A stretch of DNA of 25,612 nt. Source: an uncultured Faecalibacterium sp. (GTDB taxonomy: Bacteria; Bacillota; Clostridia; Oscillospirales; Ruminococcaceae). Of this stretch, positions 1-8,436 are shown piece by piece (the stretch's first letter is position 1; the number at the start of each line of letters is the position of its first letter). The notes beneath the pieces are model-generated. The model did not search any database. It was not told the DNA's origin and saw only the letters and a list, made by a program, of their open reading frames with translations. The position numbers and the translations under genes were made by a program. The stretch is taken from positions 1-25,612 of the forward strand of contig CAKSZS010000034.1 of NCBI GenBank assembly GCA_934525845.1, written 5' to 3'.

Positions 1-650
1 GCAAAGCCCGCCCGGGCGCAGGCCGACCACAGCGGGCTGAACAGATCCTGCCGCAGGCTGGGCAGCAGCACCCGCTGCCCCCGCAGGTCCGCCAGGGGAA
101 TGCTCTCCTTGTCCCAGAAGGGGTGTCCCCGGGGCACCAGCAGGCAGGCAGGGTCCGCCCGCAGGGTGGTGCGGGCCAGCACCGGCGCGGCACAGCCCAG
201 GTCGATGACCAGGCCGGCGTCCAGCTCGCCCTGCTCCACGGCATCCGCCACGGCGTCGTTGTCCAGCATCCGGAACCGCATCTCCACATGGGGGTACTGC
301 TGGCGGAACTTGTCCAGCTGCATTTCCAGTCCGGGCAGGTAGTCCGGCACCAGCGACACGCTGATGCCGATGCGCACCGGCTGGGCCGACTGGATCTCGG
401 CCCGCAGCGCGGCCTGCATCTGCTGGAACTGCTCCACCACCGGAGCGGCATGGCGCTGCAGGCTCATGCCGCGGTCGGTCAGGGTCAGCTTGTGATGGGC
501 GCTGAGAAACAGCGGCCCGCAAAGCTCTGCTTCCAGCGCCGTAATGCTCTGGCGCAGCGCCTGCCGCGACAAAAACAGACGCTGTGCCGCCCGGGTATAA
601 TTCATTTCCTCACACAAAACCAAAAAATAATGCAGCTGGCGGATGTCCAT
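1..650 (-). CDS. LysR-family transcriptional regulator, C-terminus cut by window edge
   Basis: The reading frame starts at 650 with an ideal GGAGG site six bases upstream and stays open to the window edge, giving 216 residues of a protein that is usually about 290-300. Residues 1-60 form the LysR winged helix-turn-helix (MDIRQLHYFLVLCEE, then the TRAAQRLFLSRQALRQSI recognition region). From about residue 90 the type-2 periplasmic-binding-like effector domain begins, with the typical PVRIGISVSLVPDYLPG strand and the EQGELDAGLVID segment. It lies downstream of sdaAA on the same strand but has its own promoter and is separated from sdaAA by a terminator, so it is probably independent of the serine genes. 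Its target and effector cannot be told from the sequence; the end of the gene lies left of the window. Confidence 0.93.
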   Translation of the reverse strand, partial: MDIRQLHYFLVLCEEMNYTRAAQRLFLSRQALRQSITALEAELCGPLFLSAHHKLTLTDRGMSLQRHAAPVVEQFQQMQAALRAEIQSAQPVRIGISVSLVPDYLPGLEMQLDKFRQQYPHVEMRFRMLDNDAVADAVEQGELDAGLVIDLGCAAPVLARTTLRADPACLLVPRGHPFWDKESIPLADLRGQRVLLPSLRQDLFSPLWSACARAGF

Positions 651-682
651 GGGTTCCTCCTGAGAATCGATGTCATGTTAAA

Positions 683-711
683 ATGATACCGCCTTTTGAC
701 CCGAATGTAAA
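683..711 (-). promoter_or_regulatory. Promoter of the partial LysR gene
   Basis: On the minus strand TTTACA (706-711) and TATCAT (683-688) are separated by exactly 17 bases, a good sigma-A match. It lies about 35 bases upstream of the start codon at 650 and downstream of the sdaAA terminator. Confidence 0.65.
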
Positions 712-720
712 GCCGCTGGA

Positions 721-755
721 AATAAAAAAACCGCTGCACAGCGGTACAGCGGCTT
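721..755 (-). terminator. Intrinsic terminator after sdaAA
   Basis: Read on the minus strand, a GC stem built from CCGCTG and CAGCGG copies (731-752) is followed by seven T residues (724-730). It ends about 20 bases after the sdaAA stop codon and closes the transporter-sdaAB-sdaAA unit. Confidence 0.75.
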
Positions 756-770
756 GGGAAAACGGATCGG

Positions 771-1646
771 TCAGCTGCACAGGCCACAGGCCGCGCAGGC
801 GCTGGGGGTAGCGGCACAGCCGCCCAGAGCGGTCTCCCGCAGTTCAGCGGGCAGGCGCTTGCCCACTGCGTACATCGCATCCAGCATCTGATCAAAGGGG
901 ATCAGCTGGCGGATGCCGCTGAGGGACATTTCCGCCGCGATGAGGGCGTTTGCCACGCCGGCGGCGTTGCGGTTCTGGCAGGGGTATTCCACCAGGCCGC
1001 CCACGGGGTCGCAGACCAGACCCAGCATATTCATGAGCACGGTGGAAGCGGCGTCCAGGCACTGCTCCGGCGTGCCGCCCATCAGTTCGACGGCGGCGGA
1101 AGCGGCCATGGCGGATGCAATGCCCACCTCGGCCTGACAACCGCCCACGGCACCGGCCACGGTGGCATTGCGCATGGCCAGATAGCCCACCGCGCCGGCG
1201 TTGAACAGAGCGTCCACGATGCGCTGATCCGAAATGCGGTAGCACTCCTGCAGCGCCAGCATCATGCCCGGCACCACACCGGCAGAACCGGCTGTGGGCG
1301 CCGCCACGATCAGGCCCATGGAAGCGTTCACTTCCAGCACCGCCATGGCGTAGGTCATGGCCTTGTCCAGCACATCGCCGCAAATGCTTTTCTTCTTATT
1401 ATAATGCGCTTCCAGCTTTTTGGCTTCGCCGCCGATGAGGCCGCCCATGGACTTGATGGGCTTTTTCAGGGGCTGTGTGGCAGACGCCTTCATGATCTCC
1501 CAGGCCTTGCCCATGCGGTGATCCACGGCGTCCCGGGGCGTCTCGCCCAGCAGGCACTCCCGCTGGCGCATGACCTCCGAGACGGACAGCTGGTGCTCCC
1601 GGCACAGGTCCAGAAGCTCTTTGGCGGATTTGAAATCCATGTTCAT
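771..1646 (-). CDS. sdaAA: L-serine dehydratase, iron-sulfur type, alpha subunit
   Basis: A protein of 291 residues, the usual length of the separate alpha subunit found in Firmicutes. It carries the catalytic [4Fe-4S] cluster that removes water from L-serine, giving pyruvate and ammonia. Visible family marks are the SMGGLIGGEAKKL segment near residue 68, the glycine-rich APTAGSAGVVPG near 118, the cysteine-containing GLVCDPVGGLVEYPCQNRNA near 210-230, and the C-terminal ACGLCS cysteines. The start at 1646 has GGAGG eight bases upstream; a second ATG two codons later is possible. The gene begins 13 bases after sdaAB, so the two are co-transcribed and should form a heteromeric enzyme. The cluster in this family is oxygen-sensitive, which suits an anaerobe. 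Confidence 0.97.
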   Translation of the reverse strand: MNMDFKSAKELLDLCREHQLSVSEVMRQRECLLGETPRDAVDHRMGKAWEIMKASATQPLKKPIKSMGGLIGGEAKKLEAHYNKKKSICGDVLDKAMTYAMAVLEVNASMGLIVAAPTAGSAGVVPGMMLALQECYRISDQRIVDALFNAGAVGYLAMRNATVAGAVGGCQAEVGIASAMAASAAVELMGGTPEQCLDAASTVLMNMLGLVCDPVGGLVEYPCQNRNAAGVANALIAAEMSLSGIRQLIPFDQMLDAMYAVGKRLPAELRETALGGCAATPSACAACGLCS

Positions 1647-1659
1647 CCTGCGTCCCTCC

Positions 1660-2328
1660 TTACGGCTGCACGACCATCACATCGGTGATGTTCGGGTTTT
1701 CCAGCAGCAGCGCGTCCACACCTTCGGGCAGGCGCTCGTCCGATTCCACGATGGTATAGGCGGTGTGGCCTTTTTCCTCGCGGAACAGCCGCATGAACGC
1801 GATGTTCACCCCGCGGTCGCTGAGAATCTTTGTGATGTGTGCCACCACGCCGGGCTTGTCCTTCTGCACCACGATCAGGGCATTGTACTCGCCGGTGAAG
1901 TCCACTTCCACGCCGTTGATGCGCACGATGCGCACCTTGCCGCCGCCCAGGGACTCGCCGCGTACCGTCATCACCTGCCCGGCAGCGTTCTCCATGCGGA
2001 TGTCCACCGTGTTGGGGTGGACATCCGTCTCCACCTCGTTGGGGGTGAAGCTGTAGGCCAGGCCGCGCTCTGTGGCGATGGCAAAGGAATCCCGGATGCG
2101 GGTATCGTCGGCGGAAAAACCCATGATGCCGCCCAGCAGGGCGCGGTCGGTGCCGTGGCCGTGGTAGGTCTTGGCAAAGGAGCCGTAGAGGGTAAAATCG
2201 GCACGGCGCAGGGGCGGGGCGATCATCTTCTGTGCCAGATAGGCAATGATCTCCGCACCGGCGGTGTGCGAGCTGGACGGGCCGATCATGTTCGGCCCCA
2301 GCACGTCAAAAACACTGATGAATGCCAT
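1660..2328 (-). CDS. sdaAB: L-serine dehydratase, iron-sulfur type, beta subunit
   Basis: A 222-residue partner of the alpha subunit. The N-terminus has the family signature NMIGPSSSHTAGA (residues about 12-25), followed by the beta domain with TDRALLGGIMGF. Residues about 148-222 form an ACT domain (ALIVVQKDKPGVVAHITKIL), which in this family is a regulatory ligand-binding module. The start at 2328 has AGGAG eight bases upstream. It sits between the transporter (37-base gap) and sdaAA (13-base gap) in one operon, so substrate uptake and deamination are encoded together. Confidence 0.97.
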   Translation of the reverse strand: MAFISVFDVLGPNMIGPSSSHTAGAEIIAYLAQKMIAPPLRRADFTLYGSFAKTYHGHGTDRALLGGIMGFSADDTRIRDSFAIATERGLAYSFTPNEVETDVHPNTVDIRMENAAGQVMTVRGESLGGGKVRIVRINGVEVDFTGEYNALIVVQKDKPGVVAHITKILSDRGVNIAFMRLFREEKGHTAYTIVESDERLPEGVDALLLENPNITDVMVVQP

Positions 2329-2365
2329 GGTATTTTCTCCTGTCGGATGGAACTCCGAGCGGCGC

Positions 2366-3586
2366 TCAGACCTTTGCGCTGCTCTTGTTGATGAACTTCT
2401 GGTAGATGGTCTCCACGATCACGCCGATGGCGTTGTCACCGGAAACGTTGCAGGCCGTGCCGAAGGAGTCCTGGGTGATGTACAGTGCCACCATGATGGC
2501 GCAGATGGGGCCGTTGGGGTCGCCTGCCTCTGCACCGAAGATCATGTACAGGAAGGGCAGGGCCGTCATGATGGAGCCGCCGGGGGCACCGGGGGAAGCC
2601 ACCATGGCCACGCCCAGGGTCATGATAAAGGGCACCACGGTGGCCAGGCTGATGGGCAGCTGGTTCATCAGGCAGACAGCGGTGGCGCAGGCGGTGATGG
2701 TGATCATGGAACCGGCCATGTGGATGTTGGCGCACAGAGGCACCACGAAATTGCGGATCTGCTCGCTGACGCCGTCGGCCTCAGCGCACTGCAGGTTGAC
2801 CGGGATGGTGGCCGCAGAGGACTGGGTGCCCAGGGCGGTGGTGTAGCCAGGGATCTGGTTCTTGATGAGCGTCAGGGGGTTCTTGTGGCTCACAGCACCG
2901 GCAATGCAGAACTGGATGCAGATGCAGATCAGGTGCATGAGGATGACCACCAGGAACACCTTCCACAGGATGCCCAGGATGGCATAGGTCTTGCCGGATT
3001 TGGTCATGTCAATGAAGGTGCCGCAGACGTACAGGGGCAGCAGGGGAATGATGACCGAATGCAGCACCTGATCGATGATGCCGGAAAAGTCTTTGATGCA
3101 GTTATACAGTGTATCACCGATGGTCTTGCCGCGCAAGGTGGACAGGCACAGGCCCAGCACAAAGGCCAGCACCACAGCGGACAGGGTATCCAGCAGAGCC
3201 GGAATGGAAATGGAGATATAGCTGGACAGGGAATTGTCGGCGGTGGCGGCGATCTGCTCCAGTGCACCCTCGCTCATAAAGCTGGGGAACAGGCTGGAAG
3301 AGACCAGATAGGATGCCGAACCGGCGATCAGCGTGGAACCGTAGGCCAGCGCCACGGTGATGAGCAGCAGCTTGCCCGCGCCGCTCTTCAGATCCGCAAT
3401 GCCCATGGTGACATAGGCCACGATCATCAGCGGGATGATGAACTTCAGGAACGAGCTGAAGATGCTGGATGCAGTGACGATGATGCGGCAGAACCACACC
3501 GGCAGGAACTGGCCGATGAGGATGCCCAGCACGATGGCGATCAGCAGCTTTGGCAGCAAACCGATCTGATGTTTTTTCTTGTCCAT
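2366..3586 (-). CDS. DAACS-family sodium:amino-acid/dicarboxylate symporter, probably for serine
   Basis: A 406-residue, very hydrophobic protein of the glutamate/serine-threonine transporter fold. Two hallmark re-entrant-loop motifs are visible: QSSAATIPVN (first hairpin loop) and PLCANIHMAGS, corresponding to the family's NMDGT region and here altered to NIHMAGS. A later conserved stretch, SPGAPGGS, precedes the last helices. The start at 3586 has AAGGAGG seven to eight bases upstream. The family moves glutamate, aspartate, dicarboxylates or serine/threonine. Being first in an operon with both serine dehydratase subunits argues for serine, threonine or a related amino acid, as for SstT, but the substrate is inferred only from context. 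Confidence 0.92.
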   Translation of the reverse strand: MDKKKHQIGLLPKLLIAIVLGILIGQFLPVWFCRIIVTASSIFSSFLKFIIPLMIVAYVTMGIADLKSGAGKLLLITVALAYGSTLIAGSASYLVSSSLFPSFMSEGALEQIAATADNSLSSYISISIPALLDTLSAVVLAFVLGLCLSTLRGKTIGDTLYNCIKDFSGIIDQVLHSVIIPLLPLYVCGTFIDMTKSGKTYAILGILWKVFLVVILMHLICICIQFCIAGAVSHKNPLTLIKNQIPGYTTALGTQSSAATIPVNLQCAEADGVSEQIRNFVVPLCANIHMAGSMITITACATAVCLMNQLPISLATVVPFIMTLGVAMVASPGAPGGSIMTALPFLYMIFGAEAGDPNGPICAIMVALYITQDSFGTACNVSGDNAIGVIVETIYQKFINKSSAKV

Positions 3587-3693
3587 GTTAAAAATCCTCC
3601 TTTTGGTTTTCCCCGACGGTACACAGCGCCTGCCGGCCTATCCTTTCCGGAGCCTGCTTTGCCGGGGAACTTCCGAAAACGCCAATTTTTTGC

Positions 3694-3722
3694 TTGACGT
3701 GTTGACGCATTTAGTTTAACAT
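3694..3722 (+). promoter_or_regulatory. Promoter of the divergent LysR gene
   Basis: TTGACG (3694-3699) and TAACAT (3717-3722) are 17 bases apart on the plus strand. It overlaps the minus-strand promoter of the serine operon, so the two promoters face each other and should interfere. The leader to the LysR start at 3796 is about 65 bases. Confidence 0.5.
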
Positions 3723-3741
3723 AGACATACAATTGATTCAA
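3713..3741 (-). promoter_or_regulatory. Promoter of the transporter-sdaAB-sdaAA operon
   Basis: On the minus strand TTGAAT (3736-3741) and TAAACT (3713-3718) are 17 bases apart. The -35 box lies inside the palindrome TTGATTCAA, so a bound regulator would compete with or recruit RNA polymerase here. Confidence 0.55.
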
Positions 3742-3761
3742 ATTCATAATTCTCAATTGAT
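3730..3761. promoter_or_regulatory. Candidate LysR operator in the serine divergon
   Basis: The octamer CAATTGAT occurs at 3730-3737 and again at 3754-3761, one copy every 24 bases (about two helical turns), and the palindrome TTGATTCAA lies at 3733-3741. The first copy and the palindrome overlap the -35 box of the transporter operon. This placement between a LysR gene and its divergent operon is the classic autoregulated LysR arrangement; binding is inferred. Confidence 0.5.
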
Positions 3762-3795
3762 GGTTTAAATTTTTTCATAGTTAAGGAGCTTTGCC

Positions 3796-4683
3796 ATGGA
3801 GATCCGGCAGCTGAATACCCTCATCCGTGCAGCCCAGCTGCAGAGTTTTTCCAAAACCGCCGAAAGTCTGGGCTACTCCCAGTCCGCCGTCACCGTGCAG
3901 ATCAAGGCACTGGAAGAGGAACTGGGGGTGCGCCTGTTCGACCGCATGGGCAAGCGGGTCATCCTGACCACCCAGGGGGCGCGCTTTCTGGAGTACGCCA
4001 ACTCGGCGCTGGACACCCTGCACCATGCCCAGCAGGCGCTGGCCGAGGGCGGCGAACTGGACGGCACCCTGCACATCGGCACCCTGGAATCCCTCTGCTT
4101 TTTCCGGCTGCCCGGCCTGCTGCACCAGTTCCGCCAGCAGCACCCCAGCGTTGCCCTGCAGGTCACCACCGGCTCCCCGGAAGAACTGATCGACAAGATG
4201 GAGCACGGCGAAGTGGATCTGATCTGCATTCTGGACGAGCCGCGCTATTCCAACAGCTGGCACAAATGCAACGAGGTACCGGAAGAGGTGGTGTTCGTCT
4301 GCTCCCCGGGCATCGATCTGGGCCACCCCGGCCCCTACCGGGTGGAAGAGCTGCTGGACAAGCCGTTCTTCCTCACCGAGCGCAACGCCAACTACCGCCG
4401 CACCTTCGACCGCTTTCTGGCTGCACGGCAGGTGGAGCTGACCCCCAGCCTGGAGATCAGCGACACCTCTTTCATCATCAAAATGCTGGAAAGCGGCTCC
4501 GGCATCTCCCTGCTGCCCCGGTTCGCAGTGGCCGAGCCGGCCGCACAGGGGCGGCTCCGCATTCTGGAAGTATCGGACTTCCGGCTGACCATGTACCGGC
4601 AGATGTTCTACCACCGGGACAAGTGCTGCACCCGGGAGATGGATGCCTTCATCCGGCTGGCCTGCGGGCCGGAGCTGTTCTGA
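3796..4683 (+). CDS. LysR-family regulator, probable controller of serine catabolism
   Basis: A 295-residue full-length LysR protein. Residues 1-60 carry the winged helix-turn-helix (FSKTAESLGYSQSAVTVQIKALEEELGVRLFDR), a linker helix follows to about 88, and the effector domain starts with GTLHIGTLESLCFFRLP. The start has AAGGAG eight bases upstream. It is transcribed away from the transporter-sdaAB-sdaAA operon, with a 209-base shared control region containing facing promoters and a repeated octamer, so it probably controls that operon and itself. The effector may be serine or a related amino acid, but nothing in the sequence proves it. Confidence 0.95.
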   Translation: MEIRQLNTLIRAAQLQSFSKTAESLGYSQSAVTVQIKALEEELGVRLFDRMGKRVILTTQGARFLEYANSALDTLHHAQQALAEGGELDGTLHIGTLESLCFFRLPGLLHQFRQQHPSVALQVTTGSPEELIDKMEHGEVDLICILDEPRYSNSWHKCNEVPEEVVFVCSPGIDLGHPGPYRVEELLDKPFFLTERNANYRRTFDRFLAARQVELTPSLEISDTSFIIKMLESGSGISLLPRFAVAEPAAQGRLRILEVSDFRLTMYRQMFYHRDKCCTREMDAFIRLACGPELF

Positions 4684-4685
4684 CG

Positions 4686-4755
4686 CAAAACGGCCCAAGG
4701 CCGTTCCGGGCAAAGCGAAAACCGGAACAGCCTTGGGCCTGTGCAATGTTTTGTA
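4686..4755. terminator. Bidirectional terminator between convergent LysR and gntP genes
   Basis: A long stem pairs 4692-4709 (GGCCCAAGGC with CGTTCCGG) with 4722-4739 (CCGGAACA with GCCTTGGGCC) around a loop of about 12 bases. A TTTT run follows on the minus strand, and a looser T-rich stretch follows on the plus strand. It lies between two converging genes and can serve both. Confidence 0.7.
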
Positions 4756-4766
4756 AGGAGAACCTC

Positions 4767-4792
4767 TTCCGGCGGGCAGTTCCCCGCCGGAA
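4767..4792. terminator. Second hairpin just after the gntP stop
   Basis: A perfect 10-base-pair stem TTCCGGCGGG / CCCGCCGGAA (4767-4776 and 4783-4792) with a six-base loop begins seven bases after the gntP stop codon. It lacks a good T-run on either strand, so it may stabilise the 3' end of the gntP mRNA rather than terminate. Confidence 0.5.
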
Positions 4793-4798
4793 AGACGG

Positions 4799-6154
4799 TC
4801 ACGCGAAGAAGGAGATGACCAGTGCGACGAGGAAGCCAACGCCGCCCACCAGGGTTTCCATGATGGTCCAGGTCTTCAGGGTGGTCTTTTCGTCCATGCC
4901 CACCAGGCTCTTCACCAGCCAGAAGCCGGAGTCGTTGAAGTGGGAGCAGACGGTGGAGCCGCCGGCCACAGCAGCGGTGACGCAGGCCAGGTACAGCGGG
5001 CTCAGCTCGCTGATGCCGGGCATGGCCGAGATGATGCCGGCGGCCATGGTCATGGCCACCGTGGCAGAACCCACCGAGATGCGCACCAGCGCTGCCACGA
5101 TGAAGGCAACCAGCACCAGCGGCAGGTTGGCATTTGCCACTGCATTGCCGATGACTTCGCCCAGGCCGGAATTCTGCAGCATATAGCGCAGGACGCCGCC
5201 GCAGGCGGTGACCAGCAGGATCATGCCGGTCGGCTCCAGGCTCTTGGTCATGATCTTTTCCAGCTGTGCGTTGGTGTAGCCGTGGCGGGTGCCCAGCAGA
5301 TACATGGCAGCGATGACGGCCAGGGTCAGAGCGACGAACGGCTCGCCCAGGAAGGCCAGAACCGGCTGGATGCCAGCCAGGGCCGGCACGACCTTTGCCA
5401 CAGAGTTTGCGATGATGAGCACCAGCGGGATCATGATGATGCCCACGATGGTGCCGAACTTGGGCAGCTTGCTCTCGTCAATGTCCGGCTGCTGCGCCAC
5501 GTGCTCGGGCACGGCGATCCTGTACTTTTTGCCGCAGATGGAACCCCAGATGGGGCCGGCCACGATCATGGCGAAGATGCCGCAGAAGATGCCCACCAGG
5601 ATGACCCAGCCCAGGTCCACGCCCAGCATGGTGGCCACCAGAACGGGGCCGGGCGTGGGAGGAATGAAGGCGTGGCCGACGGCCAGGCCGGCCAGCAGGG
5701 GAATGACGTAGTACAGGACCGAACGGTTGGTGCGCTTGGCCAGCGAGAATGCCAGCGGGATCAGGATGATCAGACCGGCGTCAAAGAAGACGGGCATCGC
5801 GATGACCAGGCCGGTGATGCCCAGTGCCCAGGCGGCTTTTTCATCGCCGAACTTGCGCACCATGGTCACGGCCAGCGTCTGTGCGCCGCCGGATTCTTCC
5901 AGGATCGCGCCGAACATGGAGCCGAGGCCCACCAGAAGGGCGATGCCCTTTAAGGTGTTGCCGATGCCTTCGTTCACCGAACCCACGATGTCGGTCAGGG
6001 GCATCCCGGCCATCAGGCCGATGGCCACTGCGCCCACCAGGATGGAGATCATGGCATGAACCTTGAACTTGATGATGAGCACCAGCAAAAGGATCAGGCC
6101 CGCCACCGCAGCAAAGACCAGCCGTGCGGCGTCAGGGGTTGCAACTGCTGTCAT
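4799..6154 (-). CDS. GntP-family gluconate/sugar-acid permease
   Basis: A 451-residue membrane protein of the gluconate:proton symporter family, whose members are about 440-450 residues. Conserved features include AMISILVGAVAIGLMAGMP in the N-terminal half, GAILEESGGA near residue 85, the PVFFDAGLIILIPLAFSLAK loop near 125, and the PPTPGPVLVA motif near 170. About a dozen hydrophobic segments are visible. The start at 6154 has GGAGG about nine bases upstream. It is downstream of a sugar-acid dehydratase on the same strand, with a 191-base gap containing a short hairpin. Known substrates in the family are gluconate, idonate, fructuronate, glycerate and similar acids; which one applies here is open. 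Confidence 0.93.
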   Translation of the reverse strand: MTAVATPDAARLVFAAVAGLILLLVLIIKFKVHAMISILVGAVAIGLMAGMPLTDIVGSVNEGIGNTLKGIALLVGLGSMFGAILEESGGAQTLAVTMVRKFGDEKAAWALGITGLVIAMPVFFDAGLIILIPLAFSLAKRTNRSVLYYVIPLLAGLAVGHAFIPPTPGPVLVATMLGVDLGWVILVGIFCGIFAMIVAGPIWGSICGKKYRIAVPEHVAQQPDIDESKLPKFGTIVGIIMIPLVLIIANSVAKVVPALAGIQPVLAFLGEPFVALTLAVIAAMYLLGTRHGYTNAQLEKIMTKSLEPTGMILLVTACGGVLRYMLQNSGLGEVIGNAVANANLPLVLVAFIVAALVRISVGSATVAMTMAAGIISAMPGISELSPLYLACVTAAVAGGSTVCSHFNDSGFWLVKSLVGMDEKTTLKTWTIMETLVGGVGFLVALVISFFA

Positions 6155-6345
6155 AAGTGTTTTCCTCCGTTTTGGATTTTATTGCAGCGCCCGTCTCCGC
6201 AGACGGACGTCTGGTTCCTGAAAATGCCCGAAATTTGTATTCGAAAAAGCAATATCCGTTTTTGGTTTTGGCGTAACCTTCCCCAGGCCGTCCAGCGAAA
6301 TGACGCTGTACAGTTTCTTTTGTCAGATGAAATTGGAGGGGAGCG

Positions 6346-8133
6346 TTACTCCATATAAGCGCCCTTCATGGGGCTGACGGCGTGCTGTGAGTAGAGCTTC
6401 AGCAGGCCTTTGGTGTACTTGGGAGCCTTGGGCTGCCACTTGGCGCGGCGCTCGGCCAGGATCTGCTCCATCTCTTCGGGGGTCTTCTCCTCGCCGTTGA
6501 CGCCCACGATGGCCAGCTGACGGTTCGGCACATCGATGCGGATCAGGTCGTTCTCTTCCACCAGAGCAATGGGGCCGCCCACTGCTGCTTCCGGGCTGAC
6601 GTGGCCGATGACCGGGCCGCGGCTTGCGCCGGAGAAACGGCCATCCGTGATGAGGGCCACGCTGGAAGCCAGTGCCGGGTCGGCACAGATGGCCTCGCCG
6701 GTGTAGAACATCTCCGGCATTCCGCTGCCGCGAGGGCCTTCGTACCGGATGAAGATGGCGTCGCCGGGCTTCACTTCCTTGTGCAGGACCGCGGCGATGC
6801 ATTCTTCCTCACTGTCGTAGGGCTTGGCCCGCAGGGTGGCATGGAACATATTCTTGGGGCAGGCCGTGTGCTTGATGACGCAGCCTTCCGGGGCCAGATT
6901 GCCCTTCAGGATGGCGATGCTGCCGTCGGTGCCCTTGGCGTTGTCGAAGCTGTGGATGATGTCCTCGCGGGTGACCTGGATGCCCAGACCCTTGGTCTTC
7001 TCCTGCAGGATCTCGTCGCAGTGCTCATAGAAGCCGTTCTTCTTCAGGTCTTCCAGATTTTCACCCAGGGTCTTGCCGGTGACGGTCATCACGTCCAGGT
7101 GCAGCATGGACTTGATCTCTTCCATCACGCGGGGCACGCCGCCTGCATAGTAGAAGTACTGGGCAGGCCAGTCGCCGGAGGGACGGATGTTCAGCAGGTA
7201 GTGGGCGCCGCGATGCATCCGGTCGAAGGTGTCCGCATCGATCTCAAAGCCGAACTCGTGGGCGATGGCGGGCAGATGCATGGTGGCGTTGGTGGAGCCG
7301 GAAATGGCGGCGTGCACCATGATGGCGTTCTCAAAGCTCTTCATGGTCACGATGTCTTTCGCCTTGATGCCCTCTGCCACCAGCTTCATCAGCTGCACGC
7401 CGGAATCGTAGGCGGCCTGCTTCAGTTCCGGAGCGGTGGCGGGCATCAGGGCGGTGCCCGGCAGCATCAGGCCCAGCGCTTCCGCCATGATCTGCATGGT
7501 GGAGGCGGTGCCCATGAAAGAGCAGGCACCGCAGCTGGGGCAGGCGTTGTGCTTGTAGTAATCCAGCTGGTCATTGGAGATGACGCCGGTCTTCTCCCAG
7601 GCGTCGAATTTGCCGATCTGCTCCAGGGTCAGCAGGTCGTTGATGGCGCAGGCCGGATCGTTCACCACATACTTCTTGGGCAGGGTGTGTGCTTCCATGA
7701 CGCCGCCGGTGACCACGATGGCGCTCATGTCCTTCAGGCGGCCGATGCTCATCAGCATGGCCGGAACGGACTTGTCGCAGCTGGCGATGAACACGCCGCC
7801 GTCGTACACACTGGCGTTGGCCTGTGCTTCCACCAGATTGACCATTGCTTCCCGGTGGGGCAGGGAATAATTGATGCCGTCATGTCCCTGCGCGATGCCA
7901 TCGCACATATCGGTGGCAAAGTACCGTGCGGCCTTGCCGCCGTGGGTGTTGACCGCCTGCACAGCCTCCCGGACGAACTGGTCCAGATGGGCGCTGCCGG
8001 GGTGGCTGTCACCGAAGGTGCTCTCCACCAGGATCTGGGGCTTTGCCAGATCCTCGACCTTCCAGCCCATGCCGATCTTCAGGGGATCGTTTTCCGGGGC
8101 CAGCTTGCGGACTTCCTGCGAACGGAGTTCCAT
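6346..8133 (-). CDS. IlvD/Edd-family dehydratase, probably for a sugar acid
   Basis: A 595-residue iron-sulfur dehydratase. Cysteines expected to hold the cluster are visible in MCDGIAQGH (C77), IASCDKSVP (C119) and ACPSCGACSF (C198, C201, C204). The C-terminal region carries YEGPRGSGMPEM and the active-site serine segment ITDGRFSGASRGPVIGH. The MCDG form resembles phosphogluconate and sugar-acid dehydratases more than branched-chain dihydroxy-acid dehydratase. The start at 8133 is chosen because GGAGGT lies at the right distance; an upstream ATG at 8148 overlaps that same ribosome site and is unlikely. With gntP downstream and a FadR-type regulator upstream, it probably converts an imported aldonate or similar acid to a 2-keto-3-deoxy acid. 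A biosynthetic IlvD role is less likely but not excluded. Confidence 0.88.
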   Translation of the reverse strand: MELRSQEVRKLAPENDPLKIGMGWKVEDLAKPQILVESTFGDSHPGSAHLDQFVREAVQAVNTHGGKAARYFATDMCDGIAQGHDGINYSLPHREAMVNLVEAQANASVYDGGVFIASCDKSVPAMLMSIGRLKDMSAIVVTGGVMEAHTLPKKYVVNDPACAINDLLTLEQIGKFDAWEKTGVISNDQLDYYKHNACPSCGACSFMGTASTMQIMAEALGLMLPGTALMPATAPELKQAAYDSGVQLMKLVAEGIKAKDIVTMKSFENAIMVHAAISGSTNATMHLPAIAHEFGFEIDADTFDRMHRGAHYLLNIRPSGDWPAQYFYYAGGVPRVMEEIKSMLHLDVMTVTGKTLGENLEDLKKNGFYEHCDEILQEKTKGLGIQVTREDIIHSFDNAKGTDGSIAILKGNLAPEGCVIKHTACPKNMFHATLRAKPYDSEEECIAAVLHKEVKPGDAIFIRYEGPRGSGMPEMFYTGEAICADPALASSVALITDGRFSGASRGPVIGHVSPEAAVGGPIALVEENDLIRIDVPNRQLAIVGVNGEEKTPEEMEQILAERRAKWQPKAPKYTKGLLKLYSQHAVSPMKGAYME

Positions 8134-8205
8134 AAAATCTACCTCCATACTCTCTTCTCTCGCTTTGCTCGTCGTCCTTTTTTCCGTCGGACATCTTACA
8201 GGTTC

Positions 8206-8234
8206 ATTGTAATTTAACAAATTGACTTTTGCAA
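8206..8234 (-). promoter_or_regulatory. Promoter of the dehydratase (and probably gntP)
   Basis: On the minus strand TTGCAA (8229-8234) and TACAAT (8206-8211) are 17 bases apart. An imperfect dyad with TTGT and ACAA ends (8207-8220) overlaps the -10 box and is a possible site for the neighbouring FadR-type repressor. The transcript would have a leader of about 65 bases. Confidence 0.65.
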
Positions 8235-8380
8235 GTTGTCCCGGGCAAAACCCACTTTCTGCTAAAATTCATGCCAGTTTGTCGTGTATTTCGCTCAAAA
8301 ATCTTGGATACATGGCACAAATGCATCCGCTTTCCAACGTTTTCTGCTTCTTCGTCGTACAAAGTCATCAGACAACTTTC

Positions 8381-8421
8381 GTTCAAAAAAGTCCCCGCCG
8401 GGCAAAACGCCCGGCGGGGAC
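8381..8421 (-). terminator. Intrinsic terminator after the FadR-type regulator
   Basis: A perfect 13-base-pair GC stem (8391-8403 with 8409-8421) with a five-base loop is followed on the minus strand by six T residues. It separates the regulator from the dehydratase, so the dehydratase relies on its own promoter. Confidence 0.9.
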
Positions 8422-8436
8422 TGCGGCCGCAGCGGG

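Noticed and set aside
6601..8217. A 538-codon open frame on the plus strand
   Set aside because: Antisense shadow of the IlvD/Edd dehydratase.
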